Counted from the stretch's first letter, positions 1 through 9,780 are shown. The stretch is DNA of 64,000 nucleotides from Sulfurospirillum sp. UCH001 (GCF_001548035.1 NZ_AP014723.1:248001-312000); one strand, 5' to 3'. Numbers and translations: made by a program. The notes: generated by a model not told the origin, from the letters alone.

Positions 1-1151
1 TAGTAGGCATTAAAAATCTTGTTGCTGCTTCGGTTTCAAACTTAACTGCAGAAAATGTTTCAATTGTCAATCAAGATGGTGAGCCTTTAGGTGATGAGCA
101 GAGCAATATTTTTCAAGGTGAGCTGGTTAAAAGCCAGATGCGCTATAAAAAAGAGTTTGAACACAATGTAGAACAGAAAATTATCAATGTGCTAGCTCCC
201 GTTATTGGTGGTGTGGATAAAGTCAATGCAAAAGTAACCATCGATTTTGATTTTTCCCAACAAGATTATGTTAGTGAGATATATGATCCAAACTCTGTAC
301 CTAGAAGCGAGCAGAGTGTTGAAGAAAAACGTGAAGGAAAAGAGCCTCAAGATGTAGGAGGCGTTCCTGGTGCGATCAGTAATATAGGGCCCGTACAAGG
401 ACTTGAAAGTAATAAAAAAGGCGAAACATATCAAAAAAGTTCTACGACTACCAATTATGAAATTTCAAAAAAAGTGGTTAATTCTAAAGATGAGTTTGCA
501 AAAGTTAAGCGTTTAACTGCTGCGGTAGTTGTTGATGGTGTTTATAAATATGGAGTCGATGCTGACGGTAAGAAAAAAAGTGAATTAGAGTACTTTCCTC
601 TCACAAAAGATCAGATGGATGCTATTCGTGATGTTGTACGTCAAACTGTTGGGTATAACCAAGCAAGAGGTGATGAAGTCACGGTTAGTAACTTTGAATT
701 TAAGCCACTTTCGAGTGATGGAACACGTGCTCCAACTAAAGATTTGATGGATAAAGTCACCAATTACGTAGGACCATTGGTACCTTTATTAAAATATGTT
801 ATTGTCGGTATTTTACTGTTTGCCTTCTATAAAAAAGTGATTATTCCATTCAGCCAAAAAATGGTTGAAACAAAATTAGATGATTTTGAAGATGAAATTG
901 AGCCAATTACAGCGCATGAAGAAGAGGGAGCTGAAGATACGTTAGAAAAATTCAGACAAGCTCGTAAAAAAGTCGAGGATCAGCTTGGAATTGGTCAAGA
1001 CTTTAATGAAGAGGCTCTTAAATATGACGTCTTACTTGAAAAGCTTAAACATGTTGCAGAACAAAAAAGTGAAGAATTTGCGGCACTCTTACAATCTATG
1101 ATTCGTAATGAGGGTGATTATGAGAAAAATAGCTCAAAGGATCTAACATAA
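1..1151 (+). CDS. fliF: FliF, flagellar MS-ring protein (5' end outside the window)
   Basis: C-terminal part of the FliF ring protein, which anchors the flagellar basal body in the inner membrane and binds FliG. The reading frame is open from base 3, about 45 codons before the first internal ATG at 138, so the true start lies upstream of the window. Visible are the periplasmic region, one membrane segment near the C-terminus (VGPLVPLLKYVIVGILLFAF), and an acidic cytoplasmic tail (DDFEDEIEPITAHEEEGAED) that fits the FliG-binding region. The stop codon overlaps the fliG ATG by one base, which implies translational coupling. Identity rests on this topology and on the following fliG and fliH. Confidence 0.93.
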   Translation, partial: VGIKNLVAASVSNLTAENVSIVNQDGEPLGDEQSNIFQGELVKSQMRYKKEFEHNVEQKIINVLAPVIGGVDKVNAKVTIDFDFSQQDYVSEIYDPNSVPRSEQSVEEKREGKEPQDVGGVPGAISNIGPVQGLESNKKGETYQKSSTTTNYEISKKVVNSKDEFAKVKRLTAAVVVDGVYKYGVDADGKKKSELEYFPLTKDQMDAIRDVVRQTVGYNQARGDEVTVSNFEFKPLSSDGTRAPTKDLMDKVTNYVGPLVPLLKYVIVGILLFAFYKKVIIPFSQKMVETKLDDFEDEIEPITAHEEEGAEDTLEKFRQARKKVEDQLGIGQDFNEEALKYDVLLEKLKHVAEQKSEEFAALLQSMIRNEGDYEKNSSKDLT

Positions 1152-2176
1152 TGAAACTTACAGAAGAGCAAAAAACCCTTTATAATGAACTTTCTATGGC
1201 AGAAAAAGCTGCAATTTTGATGATTCAGTTAGGCGAAGATGCGACGGCAAATCTTTTTTCACATATGGAAATTGATGTCGTGACCGATATTTCTAAATTT
1301 ATTGCCACTGCTAAAACAATTGATAAATCTGTTGCAAATGCTGTTTTGGAAGAGTTTTATGTCATTTTACAATCCAACCAATACATCAGAAGTGGTGGTA
1401 TGGAATATGCAAAAGAGATTCTTTATCGTACTTTTGGTGCAGAAGGTGCTCAAAAGATTCTTGATAAACTTTCTAAATCAATGGAAAATTCACAGAGCTT
1501 TGGATATCTTTCTCAAATTAAGCCTCAGCAGTTGGGTGATTTTATTATTAATGAGCACCCACAAACCGTTGCGCTTATTTTAGCACATATGGACCCTACG
1601 AGCGCGGCTGAAACACTCTCGTTCTTCCCTGATCAGCTTCGAAGTGAAGTTACGATTAGAATGGCAAATTTAGGTGAAATTTCACCTTCAGTTGTTAAAC
1701 GCGTTTCTGCAGTATTGGAAAATAAATTAGAATCATTGACTTCTTATAAGGTTGAAGTGGGTGGCCCACGAGCTGTTGCAGAAATTCTTAATCGTCTTGG
1801 TCAAAAAGCTTCTAAGACAACTATCGCATATATTGAACAAGCCGATGAAAAATTGGCATCTGTTATTAAAGATATGATGTTCACTTTCGAAGATATTATG
1901 AAGCTTGATGGAAATGCTGTACGTGAAATTCTTAAAGTAGCAGATAAACGTGATCTAATGGTTGCTCTTAAGGGATCAGCAGATGATTTGAAACGAAAAT
2001 TCTTTGATAATATGTCTCAACGTGCACAAGAGGCATTTGTAGAGGAGATGAACTTTTTAGGCGCTGTGCGTGTAAAAGATGTTGAAGAGTCACAAAGAAG
2101 AATTGTTGAAGAGGTGCAAAAACTTGCAGAACAAGGCATTCTCCAAATCGGTGAAGCTGAAGAGATGATAGGTTAA
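1151..2176 (+). CDS. fliG: FliG, flagellar motor switch protein
   Basis: Rotor protein of the flagellar switch complex. It links the FliF ring to FliM/FliN and carries the charged torque-generating helix. The 341-residue length is normal for the family. The middle domain holds the EHPQTVALILAHM motif typical of FliG (around residue 134). The C-terminal domain has the charged stretch DDLKRKFFDNMSQRAQ that interacts with stator MotA. The start overlaps the fliF stop and fliH follows after one base, so fliF-fliG-fliH form one transcription unit. Confidence 0.97.
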   Translation: MKLTEEQKTLYNELSMAEKAAILMIQLGEDATANLFSHMEIDVVTDISKFIATAKTIDKSVANAVLEEFYVILQSNQYIRSGGMEYAKEILYRTFGAEGAQKILDKLSKSMENSQSFGYLSQIKPQQLGDFIINEHPQTVALILAHMDPTSAAETLSFFPDQLRSEVTIRMANLGEISPSVVKRVSAVLENKLESLTSYKVEVGGPRAVAEILNRLGQKASKTTIAYIEQADEKLASVIKDMMFTFEDIMKLDGNAVREILKVADKRDLMVALKGSADDLKRKFFDNMSQRAQEAFVEEMNFLGAVRVKDVEESQRRIVEEVQKLAEQGILQIGEAEEMIG

Positions 2177-2177
2177 G

Positions 2178-2975
2178 ATGGTGAGCGAGAATATTATTGA
2201 TAAAGAGAAGGTTGAAGACCACTCTGTAAAGCCGTACCGGTTTAAAGTTTTAGGTTCCAACGTATCAGAAACTTCCACGCCATTACATGTGAATGAAGAG
2301 GTAAGTTCATATGATCCCGAATCGATGCCAGTAAATGACGAAATTGTAACGATTGCGCGCATTGAAGAAGGAACACAAAATCAATTTATTGAAGAGCTCC
2401 TCAAAAAAACAGATGAACTCACAACAAATGTTGTTAAGCTTCAGATTCAAATTGAAAAGCAAGAACAAGATTTCAATAACAGATTAACAGAAGAGCTAAC
2501 GCGTGAAAGAGAAAATGCTTATGCGCAAGGTTATCAAAAGGCAAAAGAGGAAGCTGAGGATGCAATTAGTGAGATTCGATCGCGTTATTTAAAGTCAATC
2601 AGCCATTTAGATACACTTTACAAAAGTATAGAAGAACGCATATCAAAACTTGAAACTGATATGAGTGTTACCGCTTTTGAGATTGCTAAAGAGGTGATCA
2701 AAAAAGAGGTCAGTTTATCAAGTACACAAATTGCAGCATCCCTTTCCAAGGCACTGCTGAAAGAGGTCAAAGATGCTGTCAAAATTGAACTTAAGGTCAA
2801 TCCAAAGGACTTAGATGCACTTAAAGAACTTTATGCGGAAGATGAAAAAATAAAAGTAACATCGGATGATGCGATTACGCTAGGTGGTGTTGTCATTCTT
2901 AGCGATGTAGGAAACTTAGATGGCAATTTGGCAATGCGTTTAGAAAAAGTGAAATATCTATTACAAGAAAACTAA
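2178..2975 (+). CDS. fliH: FliH, flagellar export ATPase regulator
   Basis: Cytoplasmic stator-like protein that binds the FliI ATPase of the flagellar type III export apparatus. The 265 residues comprise a divergent N-terminus, a glutamate/lysine-rich coiled coil (roughly residues 75-165), and a C-terminal FliH/HrpE-like domain that ends in the segment TLGGVVILSDVGNLDGNLAMRLEKV. It starts one base after the fliG stop. Sequence conservation in this family is low, so the call leans on position, length and the C-terminal domain. dxs follows 15 bases later, a gene order also known from Campylobacter. Confidence 0.9.
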   Translation: MVSENIIDKEKVEDHSVKPYRFKVLGSNVSETSTPLHVNEEVSSYDPESMPVNDEIVTIARIEEGTQNQFIEELLKKTDELTTNVVKLQIQIEKQEQDFNNRLTEELTRERENAYAQGYQKAKEEAEDAISEIRSRYLKSISHLDTLYKSIEERISKLETDMSVTAFEIAKEVIKKEVSLSSTQIAASLSKALLKEVKDAVKIELKVNPKDLDALKELYAEDEKIKVTSDDAITLGGVVILSDVGNLDGNLAMRLEKVKYLLQEN

Positions 2976-2990
2976 AAAGCACTGGAAGAC

Positions 2991-4823
2991 ATGAAACAAT
3001 TACGAGAATCCTCTATTGAAGAATTAAATGACTATTGTGAGCAAATTAGGCAGAAAATTATTCAGACTGTTAGCAAAAATGGTGGCCATCTGAGCAGCAA
3101 TGTAGGTGCAGTAGAGCTTATAGTAGCTATGCATTATGTTTTTGATGTAAAGAATGATCCCTTCATTTTTGATGTTAGCCATCAAGCATACACCCATAAG
3201 CTTCTGACGGATCGATGGGAGCGTTTTGAAACTCTACGAGAACTCAATGGCATTAGTGGCTACACACGACCAGATGAATCAGATTGTGATTATTTTGTTG
3301 CAGGACATAGCTCAACATCCATCTCACTTGCTGTTGGTGCAGCAAAAGCTATTGCATTGAAAGGTGAACAGTATAAGCGTGTACCTGTTGCACTGATTGG
3401 TGATGGCTCATTGAGTGCTGGTATGGTGTATGAAGCCCTTAATGAACTTGGAGATCGTAGATACCCTGTTGTTATTATTTTAAATGACAATAAGATGAGT
3501 ATTGCAAAACCTATTGGTGCTATTAGTAAATTTTTATCCAGCGCAATGGCAGGTGGTTTTTACCAAAAAATCAAAAAAACAACGGAACAGATTTTACAAT
3601 ATTTACCAGAGAGTGCCACCTATATGGCGAAAAAGTTTGAAGAGAGTTTTAAACTTATTACTCCAGGTATTTTATTTGAAGAATTAGGAATTGATTATAT
3701 TGGACCTATTGATGGGCATGATTTAGAGAGCTTGATTAAAGCCCTTCAATCAGCACGAAGCCTCAAAAAACCAGTTATTATTCATGCCCAAACTCTTAAA
3801 GGCAAAGGGTATGAAATGGCAGAAGGGTATTATGAAAAGTGGCATGGAGTAGGGCCTTTTGATGTCGCTAGTGGCGAAGCTATCAAGCAAGGTGTGAGCA
3901 AAAATGCAACCACAATGTACTCAGAAGCACTTATGACATTAGCAAAAACTCATGATAATGTTGTCGGTGTTACTGCTGCAATGCCAAGTGGTACAGGACT
4001 ATCCCCTTTAATTCAAGCTTATCCTAATCGTTTTTGGGATGTGGCTATTGCTGAACAACATGCTGTTACTTCTATGTGTGCTATGGCTAAAGAGGGATTT
4101 AAACCGTATGTGAGTATTTATTCTACTTTTTTACAACGAGCTTATGACCAAGTCATTCATGATGCATGTATTATGAATTTAGATGTTGTTTTTGCGATCG
4201 ATCGTGCAGGAATTGTAGGAGAAGATGGAGAGACACATCAAGGAGCATTTGATATCTCTTATTTAAGTGCAATTCCCAATATGACTTTGATGGCTCCACG
4301 CGATGAGAGAGGAATGCATGCCGCTATTCATTATTCTTATATGCATAAAGGGCCATTAGCAATTCGTTATCCACGAGGAGCATTTTTAGAATCAGATGCT
4401 TTTGAGTCATTACCATTTGAATATGGCAAAGCACAACTGCTCCAAGAAGGTACAAGTAGTATTCTTCTTTTGGGATATGGAAGTGGTGTTGGTAAGGCTA
4501 TTGCAACTTCAAAATTACTAGCAGAGCAGGGTATTGAAGCAGCTATTGTTGATTTGAGATTTGTGAAGCCATTGGATGAAACATTGTTGATTGCATTATC
4601 ACAAGAATACAATAAATGGTACGTTTTTAGTGATAGTGCTAAGATAGGTGGTGTAGGTTCATTATTAATGGCAGTGAAAGAAAAACATACTTTAAACGTG
4701 AATATTAAAACATTTGAATATGAAGATGCATTTATTACGCATGGAGCAACACATCTTGTTGAAGAACAATTGGGCATTACGGTTGAACAATTAGCAGAAG
4801 TAATTTCAAAAGAGTTCTATTAA
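2991..4823 (+). CDS. dxs: 1-deoxy-D-xylulose-5-phosphate synthase
   Basis: Thiamine-diphosphate enzyme of the non-mevalonate isoprenoid pathway that condenses pyruvate and glyceraldehyde 3-phosphate. The 610 residues match the family. Visible motifs are the N-terminal GGHLSSNVGAVEL, the TPP-binding stretch GDGSLSAGMVYEALNE followed by NDNKMSI, and the central DRAGIVGEDGETHQG segment. The C-terminal transketolase-like domain is intact. The start is preceded by GGAAGAC. The gene lies at the end of the flagellar fliFGH group and is followed by an AU-rich hairpin with a run of U, so the operon probably ends here. Confidence 0.97.
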   Translation: MKQLRESSIEELNDYCEQIRQKIIQTVSKNGGHLSSNVGAVELIVAMHYVFDVKNDPFIFDVSHQAYTHKLLTDRWERFETLRELNGISGYTRPDESDCDYFVAGHSSTSISLAVGAAKAIALKGEQYKRVPVALIGDGSLSAGMVYEALNELGDRRYPVVIILNDNKMSIAKPIGAISKFLSSAMAGGFYQKIKKTTEQILQYLPESATYMAKKFEESFKLITPGILFEELGIDYIGPIDGHDLESLIKALQSARSLKKPVIIHAQTLKGKGYEMAEGYYEKWHGVGPFDVASGEAIKQGVSKNATTMYSEALMTLAKTHDNVVGVTAAMPSGTGLSPLIQAYPNRFWDVAIAEQHAVTSMCAMAKEGFKPYVSIYSTFLQRAYDQVIHDACIMNLDVVFAIDRAGIVGEDGETHQGAFDISYLSAIPNMTLMAPRDERGMHAAIHYSYMHKGPLAIRYPRGAFLESDAFESLPFEYGKAQLLQEGTSSILLLGYGSGVGKAIATSKLLAEQGIEAAIVDLRFVKPLDETLLIALSQEYNKWYVFSDSAKIGGVGSLLMAVKEKHTLNVNIKTFEYEDAFITHGATHLVEEQLGITVEQLAEVISKEFY

Positions 4824-4852
4824 TTAATAAAAAATATTAGTTAATTTTTTTT
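4820..4852 (+). terminator. Rho-independent terminator of dxs
   Basis: Ten-base stem made only of A-U pairs and one G-U pair (arms 4820-4829 and 4835-4844) around an A5 loop, directly followed by eight T. The stem begins within the dxs stop codon. The stem is weak, but the T tract is perfect. Confidence 0.6.
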
Positions 4853-4911
4853 GAGATAAATTGAACTAAAATATGGAATCATTCAAGAAAATATTATAAA
4901 AGGGGTTTATT

Positions 4912-5328
4912 ATGAATGATTTCATCAATCTTCTTAAAACCAAAGAGCTTAAAGCAACGCCCCAAAGAATATCTGTTCTTAAAGAGTTAGGAAAAAAGAT
5001 GCATCCTACTATTGATGATCTATATGAAGCTCTTCGAAAAGAGAACCCTTCTATGTCTTTGGCAACAGTTTATAAAAATTTGGCTACGCTTAAAGAAAAA
5101 GGTGTTGTAATTGAAGTGAATACTGCTGAAGGAAAGATGCGTTATGACATTTATTCAAAGCCGCATATTCATCTTGTATGTCGTCAATGTGGTGCTATTG
5201 AAGATGTAGATTATGATAAAAATTTGTTTGCTTATCAAACAGTATTAGAGCAAATGAAAAGTGTAAAAATTGATCGTATGGATGTCATTGCAACTGTAGA
5301 GTCATGTACGCTTTGTTGTAAAAAGTAA
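4912..5328 (+). CDS. perR: Fur-family regulator, PerR type
   Basis: Metal-dependent repressor of the Fur superfamily. It has an N-terminal winged helix (KATPQRISVLKEL, and the recognition helix in SLATVYKNLATLKEKG) and a C-terminal dimerisation and metal domain with HIHLVC and two Cys pairs (CRQC and CTLC). The sequence resembles Campylobacter PerR more than Fur. The neighbour, converging across a shared terminator, is ahpC, a classical PerR target, so peroxide-responsive control is the likely role. The ATG is preceded by AAAAGGGG. Fur versus PerR cannot be settled from sequence alone, since the metal ligands are shared. Confidence 0.85.
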   Translation: MNDFINLLKTKELKATPQRISVLKELGKKMHPTIDDLYEALRKENPSMSLATVYKNLATLKEKGVVIEVNTAEGKMRYDIYSKPHIHLVCRQCGAIEDVDYDKNLFAYQTVLEQMKSVKIDRMDVIATVESCTLCCKK

Positions 5329-5344
5329 GTAATAAAAAGAGAGA

Positions 5345-5372
5345 AAAGCTAAGAGAATAATCTCTTAGCTTT
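5345..5372. terminator. Bidirectional terminator between perR and ahpC
   Basis: Perfect 12-base inverted repeat (5345-5356 and 5361-5372, loop ATAA) flanked by A-rich sequence on the left and T-rich sequence on the right. It can therefore end the convergent perR and ahpC transcripts. Confidence 0.85.
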
Positions 5373-5377
5373 ATAAA

Positions 5378-5974
5378 TTAAAGTTTATCTGAGTTATGTG
5401 CAAGGTAGTCAGCAACACCTTCTGTGCTTGCAGTCATACCTTTATCACCTTTTTGCCAACCTGCTGGACATACTTCACCATACTCATTCGTAAAGAGCAT
5501 TGTATCAATCATTCTTAGCATTTCATCGATGTTTCTTCCAAGTGGCAAGTCATTGATAACAGCATGTCTTACGGTTCCATCTTTATCGATTAAGAATGAA
5601 CCACGAAGTGCAACACCCTCTTTAAAGAGAACATCATAATCACGAGAAATTTGTTTTGTAATATCTGCAACTAATGGGAATCTTACTTGTCCAATTCCGC
5701 CTTGGTTAACTGGAGTGTTTTTCCATGCAAAATGTGAAAATTGTGAATCGATAGAAACACCAATAACGTTAATACCACGATTTTTGAACTCTTCTAATCT
5801 TTTGTCGAATGCAATAATTTCTGATGGACATACAAAAGTAAAATCGAGTGGATAAAAGAAAAGAACTGTACCTTTTGCGCCGAAGTTTTCGTATAAATTA
5901 AAATTATCGACAATTTGATTGTCACCAAGTACTGCGGTTGCGGTAAAATCAGGAGCTTTATTTGTTACTAACAT
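5378..5974 (-). CDS. ahpC: Alkyl hydroperoxide reductase AhpC / typical 2-Cys peroxiredoxin
   Basis: Cytoplasmic peroxiredoxin that reduces hydrogen peroxide and organic hydroperoxides. The 198 residues carry the peroxidatic Cys49 in FVCPSE and the resolving Cys169 in EVCPAGW, both intact. The sequence is very close to the AhpC/TsaA protein of Campylobacter and Helicobacter, where thioredoxin is the reductant. No ahpF is adjacent. It converges with perR. A strong TATAAT element lies upstream at 6012-6017. Repression by PerR is inferred from context only. Confidence 0.96.
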   Translation of the reverse strand: MLVTNKAPDFTATAVLGDNQIVDNFNLYENFGAKGTVLFFYPLDFTFVCPSEIIAFDKRLEEFKNRGINVIGVSIDSQFSHFAWKNTPVNQGGIGQVRFPLVADITKQISRDYDVLFKEGVALRGSFLIDKDGTVRHAVINDLPLGRNIDEMLRMIDTMLFTNEYGEVCPAGWQKGDKGMTASTEGVADYLAHNSDKL

Positions 5975-6011
5975 GAGTATCCTTTAATTGAGAATTTTTA
6001 TTGATACGGAA

Positions 6012-6017
6012 ATTATA
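6012..6017 (-). promoter_or_regulatory. -10 element of ahpC
   Basis: On the minus strand the sequence reads TTGTATAATTT, a perfect -10 hexamer with a TG one base upstream (extended -10). It lies about 40 bases before the ahpC ATG. Confidence 0.65.
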
Positions 6018-6082
6018 CAATTAAATATAAAAAACTCTTTTAAGTAATAAGACTAATTCTATCCAATAAGATTTAATCCAAA

Positions 6083-8059
6083 TTAGGTTCTAAATTCCCC
6101 CAATTTATGGTTAAGGTTTTCTGTCATACGGCTTAGATGTTCAGCAGCTCCCGCGATCTCTTCAACACTGCGACTATTTTCAGTTGAGATTTTATTGATT
6201 TCACCTATTTTAGCAATAATAAGTTCTATTTCATTACCTGTCTGAAGGTAGTTATCAACCGTGTTTTCAGTGATTTTTGTTACTGAATCAATGATTTTGA
6301 AACTTTCTTGTAAGCGATTTTCAACCTCTTGAGCTGTCTGAGCAAGTTCTTCAACTTTTTTAGAGTTCGAACTCATTTGTTCGCTAGAATTTACAATAGA
6401 TTGAACAATAACATTGATTGTAGCATTAATCTCAATAAGACTTTTTTGAGTACGTTCAGCGAGTTTTCGGACTTCATCAGCAACGACTGCAAATCCACGG
6501 CCGTGTTCGCCTGCACGTGCTGCCTCAATCGCAGCATTAAGTGCTAGAAGATTCGTTTGATCTGCAATATCACTAATAACAGTTAGAACATTTCGCACTT
6601 GCTCAGCATCCACACTTAATTGGTTTAATCCATGTGCAAGTTCAATTTCCGTTGCTGAGCTTTTTTGAATTTCTTCTGTTAAAGCAACGACAGCGCTACT
6701 TGCAGAATAAAGTGAATTATTGGCTTTAATCATATCTTCTTTGCTATTTTTTGCTTGGTCAATTGATCCTAACATATTGTTACGAATTTGATTAGCTTGG
6801 TGAGTGGTATCAATAACGATTGTTGTTGATTTTTCAACAAGTTTTTCAACTTGAAGGGATGTGGTAGATAGTTCGTGTGAAATAGAAGAATTTTCACACG
6901 AAAGAGATTTTGCATTACAAATGAGAATGCGTACTTTTTCAATAAAGTTATTAATTTGCTCACTAGCCTGTGCAATCTCATCACTTCCTTTGATCTCTAA
7001 ATGACGTGTGAGGTCGCCATCTCCACTAGAGAGTTCTTTTGCTTTTTCAATAAGATTATTAAGAGGTTTTGTAATGATTTGATTGATAATAATCCAAATA
7101 ATGATCACAATAACAAGAGTCATAATAAGAGAAGTGATAATAAGATTATTTCTAAGTTTATCATTTGCAGTTTGAAAATCTTTTTCGTTCGCTTTTGCTA
7201 CTAATATCCAATTCCACTTGTCAAAAGCTTGAAAACTAACGATCTTTGCTTCACCATCTTCTGTTATATGTAACATACCATTTTTTTGAGCAAGCATTTT
7301 TTTATCAAGTTCTGAAGAAATTTTTGTATTAGTAGTATCTATTTTGGGATGCACATCGTACGATTCACTTTTGGTATTCATGGCATAAAAGTAACCATTG
7401 TCACCAATTTTCATATTATTGATCTGATTTTTTAATGCTTTTAATCCCTCTGTGAAGTTATACCCAATAAACAAAATACCCAAAATCTTATCATTTTCTA
7501 CGATAGGAGCATAGACGGTAATGTAATCTTTTCCAAATAATCGTGCACTTCCGATGTATTGTTTCTTTTGCATAATTGGTTCATATGCAGGACTGTTCTT
7601 ACCTAAAAATGTTCCCATTGCACGGCTGCCATCTTCTTTCTTTAGTGATGTAGAAACACGTACAAAGTCGTCACCTTGCAAAGCAAAAATAGTTGCAACA
7701 GCACCTGTCAGATCAGTAAAAGTATCAACTTTTGTAAAATGATTATTGAGTGTATATCCAGCGTTTGTAAGGGTAGGTGTATCAATACCATTCACTTTAA
7801 TTTTTTCATTAGGATTGATATGAAAAGCTCCAAAATCTGCTTTGAAAATATTAAAAAGTTTGATGGCGGTATCTTCTAGTGCACTATTATAAACTTTAAC
7901 AGTTTGCTCTAATCCAGAAATATTTGCATTAATCTTTTGTTCTGTTTCTTGTTGGATATAACCTGTAAGGTAAAAATTGATATAAAAAATAAAAGCAAAA
8001 ATTGATACAGAAACAATTAATACCTGTAAAATTGTTACTTTTTTCGCTATAGAATTCAT
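6083..8059 (-). CDS. Methyl-accepting chemotaxis protein with Cache_3-Cache_2 sensor
   Basis: Transmembrane chemoreceptor of 658 residues. TM1 lies at about residues 10-30, followed by a large periplasmic double Cache domain (conserved [16 protein letters not shown], GFxGY-like and [11 protein letters not shown] segments) and TM2 at about 298-325 ([20 protein letters not shown]). Then come HAMP and a complete signalling domain with the hairpin tip [20 protein letters not shown]. It signals through CheW/CheA to the flagellar motor. The ligand cannot be read from sequence; Cache_3-Cache_2 receptors often bind organic acids. The gene is monocistronic, with GGAG seven bases before the ATG. Confidence 0.95.
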   Translation of the reverse strand: MNSIAKKVTILQVLIVSVSIFAFIFYINFYLTGYIQQETEQKINANISGLEQTVKVYNSALEDTAIKLFNIFKADFGAFHINPNEKIKVNGIDTPTLTNAGYTLNNHFTKVDTFTDLTGAVATIFALQGDDFVRVSTSLKKEDGSRAMGTFLGKNSPAYEPIMQKKQYIGSARLFGKDYITVYAPIVENDKILGILFIGYNFTEGLKALKNQINNMKIGDNGYFYAMNTKSESYDVHPKIDTTNTKISSELDKKMLAQKNGMLHITEDGEAKIVSFQAFDKWNWILVAKANEKDFQTANDKLRNNLIITSLIMTLVIVIIIWIIINQIITKPLNNLIEKAKELSSGDGDLTRHLEIKGSDEIAQASEQINNFIEKVRILICNAKSLSCENSSISHELSTTSLQVEKLVEKSTTIVIDTTHQANQIRNNMLGSIDQAKNSKEDMIKANNSLYSASSAVVALTEEIQKSSATEIELAHGLNQLSVDAEQVRNVLTVISDIADQTNLLALNAAIEAARAGEHGRGFAVVADEVRKLAERTQKSLIEINATINVIVQSIVNSSEQMSSNSKKVEELAQTAQEVENRLQESFKIIDSVTKITENTVDNYLQTGNEIELIIAKIGEINKISTENSRSVEEIAGAAEHLSRMTENLNHKLGEFRT

Positions 8060-8411
8060 TGATTGTCTCCACGCTAAAATATTATTGAGTTAATAATATG
8101 AAAATATACCTTTTGAGAAGTTAAACATAAAGAAAAAAGTTAATATTTATTTACCATGTTGACAAATTCTATGTTATTGACATGATTGGCTGAAATAAAA
8201 GTTAAGCTATTTTCATGCTACGAATTTTATGTAATATTTCTTAATAAAAGATTTTAAAATGAGATCTCTTGTTTAAAATAAGATTCCAGATTGAGCTGTT
8301 TAAATAAGCCATTTGTTTAGTTTTTAACTAGCAATTTGGTTTTAATATCAATTTTAATTTAGTTTCGATATAGTTTTTTGTTAGTAAAAAATACCGAGTT
8401 AAGGAGAAATT
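8060..8411. other. Intergenic region between a chemoreceptor and a ferredoxin gene
   Basis: A 352-base AT-rich gap between divergent genes. On the minus strand a weak -10 candidate for the chemoreceptor (TATATT, 8103-8108) is seen. On the plus strand a better one for the ferredoxin (TATAGT, 8369-8374) is followed by AAGGAG before the ATG. Two TTGAC words lie near 8160-8180 without a matching -10. I see no convincing gene or stable RNA structure here. Confidence 0.5.
8369..8374 (+). promoter_or_regulatory. -10 element of the ferredoxin gene
   Basis: TATAGT about 38 bases before the ferredoxin ATG, in a T-rich context typical of Campylobacterota promoters, which usually lack a clear -35. Confidence 0.45.
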
Positions 8412-8696
8412 ATGGCAGTAAAAATTACTGATATTTGTATCGCATGTGGTGCCTGTATTGATGAGTGCCCAGTAGAAGCAATCGTAGATGATAGCGATAA
8501 CCCAACAGGTGCTGATATCTATTATGTCTACGCTGACAAATGTGTTGAATGTGTTGGCCACCATGATGCTCCTGCATGTGCAGAAGCATGTCCAACAGAG
8601 GGTTGTATTGTATGGGACGCTCCATATCCAGGACAACCAAGCCGTGATGAAATCGGTGCAGATATGAGAAAAGGCACAACTCCTTGTGCTGAATAA
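8412..8696 (+). CDS. 2[4Fe-4S] ferredoxin
   Basis: Small electron carrier of 94 residues. The first cluster motif is CIACGACIDEC. The second is CVECVGHHDAPACAEAC, where the extra residues between the second and third Cys are typical of Allochromatium/YfhL-type 2[4Fe-4S] ferredoxins. In Campylobacterota such ferredoxins accept electrons from pyruvate and 2-oxoglutarate oxidoreductases; that role is inferred here. It is preceded by AAGGAG five bases before the ATG and followed by a strong hairpin, so it is monocistronic. A second ferredoxin of the same type lies at 16551-16802. Confidence 0.93.
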   Translation: MAVKITDICIACGACIDECPVEAIVDDSDNPTGADIYYVYADKCVECVGHHDAPACAEACPTEGCIVWDAPYPGQPSRDEIGADMRKGTTPCAE

Positions 8697-8701
8697 TAGC
8701 T

Positions 8702-8726
8702 ACAAAGAGGGGTCATCCCTCTTTGT
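8702..8726 (+). terminator. Terminator of the ferredoxin gene
   Basis: Perfect ten-base stem (8702-8711 and 8717-8726) with loop GTCAT directly after the ferredoxin stop. The downstream run is U-rich but interrupted. Confidence 0.75.
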
Positions 8727-8776
8727 TCTATATAGTATAAAAATAGTATTTAATTGATATTAAAAAAAAATTCTGC

Positions 8777-8782
8777 TATACT
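8777..8782 (+). promoter_or_regulatory. Extended -10 of the ndk operon
   Basis: TGCTATACT (extended -10, hexamer TATACT) about 55 bases before the ndk start. It is preceded by an A/T tract. It probably drives ndk-yceD-rpmF-plsX-fabH. Confidence 0.6.
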
Positions 8783-8838
8783 CCCACGTTCTAATTCCCT
8801 ACAAAGTTATGAAATTCAATTATATATAGGAGCGGATT

Positions 8839-9252
8839 GTGGAAAGCACATTATCCATTATTAAGCCAGATGCAGTAGCTAAAAACGTTATTGGTAAAAT
8901 TGTTGACAGATTTGAATCAAATGGATTAAAAATTGCAGCGATGAAAAAAGTTCAACTTAGCCAAGCGGATGCAGAAGCTTTTTATGCAGTTCATGCAAGT
9001 AGACCTTTCTTTGGTGATCTTGTTAAGTTTATGATTAGTGGACCAGTAGTCGTTATGGTTTTAGAAGGCGAAAATGCTGTTCTTAAAAATCGCGAGCTTA
9101 TGGGTGCAACTAATCCTAAAGAAGCAGCAAAAGGAACTATTAGAGCGGATTTCGCTGATAGTATTGATGCAAATGCTGTTCATGGTAGCGACAGCTTAGA
9201 GAATGCAAAAATTGAAATTGACTTCTTTTTTGCAAGAAGAGAGATTCTCTAA
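8839..9252 (+). CDS. ndk: Nucleoside diphosphate kinase
   Basis: Transfers the gamma phosphate of ATP to nucleoside diphosphates through a phosphohistidine. The 137 residues are of normal length. The N-terminal [11 protein letters not shown] and the active-site stretch [12 protein letters not shown] with the catalytic His are present. The start codon is GTG, preceded by AGGAG. It opens a five-gene unit with very short gaps (ndk, yceD, rpmF, plsX, fabH). Confidence 0.97.
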   Translation: MESTLSIIKPDAVAKNVIGKIVDRFESNGLKIAAMKKVQLSQADAEAFYAVHASRPFFGDLVKFMISGPVVVMVLEGENAVLKNRELMGATNPKEAAKGTIRADFADSIDANAVHGSDSLENAKIEIDFFFARREIL

Positions 9253-9257
9253 TTTCA

Positions 9258-9626
9258 ATGCAAATTGAATTCAAAAAAATTCCCGCTAATGGGATTCATT
9301 TTGAAACATCTTTAGGCAAGATTAGATTTTCTGGTGAAGCTTTAAAGACAAATAAGACAATGGTAAAATGTTCAGGCATTATGGAAGGAATTCTTCCTCA
9401 TGTGTGTGACCGTTGTGCTGAAGGTTTTGAATTAAAAGTGAATGAACGTGTTGAAGTCTTCGCAAGTGATGGTCTTTATAAAGATCAAGAAGGTGAAGAA
9501 CTTTTAAATATAATAGAATTTTTTGATGGTTTGATAGATCTTGAAGTAGCGCTTCAGAGTGAAATTGAAGCTTTCAAAAGCGATTACCACTATTGTGGAC
9601 AATGTGAACAATTAAAAGGAGAGTAA
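9258..9626 (+). CDS. DUF177/YceD-like protein
   Basis: Protein of 122 residues of the DUF177 (YceD) family, usually encoded directly before rpmF as it is here. A role in 23S rRNA metabolism or ribosome assembly has been proposed for the family. It carries two Cys pairs, CDRC in the middle and CGQC at the C-terminus, possibly a metal site, and a conserved acidic [14 protein letters not shown] segment. It starts six bases after ndk. Confidence 0.85.
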   Translation: MQIEFKKIPANGIHFETSLGKIRFSGEALKTNKTMVKCSGIMEGILPHVCDRCAEGFELKVNERVEVFASDGLYKDQEGEELLNIIEFFDGLIDLEVALQSEIEAFKSDYHYCGQCEQLKGE

Positions 9627-9627
9627 A

Positions 9628-9780
9628 ATGGCAGTACCTAAGAGACGTGTAAGTAAAACAAGAAGTGCAAAAAGAAGAACTCACTATAAAGTGACACTTC
9701 CTATGCCAGTAAAAGACAGTGATGGAACATGGAAAATGCCTCACAGAGTGAACAAAACAACAGGCGAATATAAAAACTAA
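9628..9780 (+). CDS. rpmF: Ribosomal protein L32
   Basis: Protein of 50 residues starting [20 protein letters not shown], the hallmark of L32. It is a large-subunit ribosomal protein. It lacks the zinc-binding Cys pairs found in some other L32 forms. AAGGAGAGTAAA precedes the ATG. It lies between yceD and plsX, a widely conserved arrangement. Confidence 0.97.
   Translation: MAVPKRRVSKTRSAKRRTHYKVTLPMPVKDSDGTWKMPHRVNKTTGEYKN

Noticed and set aside
4367-4777. 136-codon minus-strand frame in dxs
   Set aside because: Antisense to a conserved enzyme, no start signals.
8158-8185. Two TTGAC words upstream of the first ferredoxin gene as a regulator site
   Set aside because: They are 18 bases apart, not in the 11-base phase of the other sites, and no -10 follows at a proper distance.
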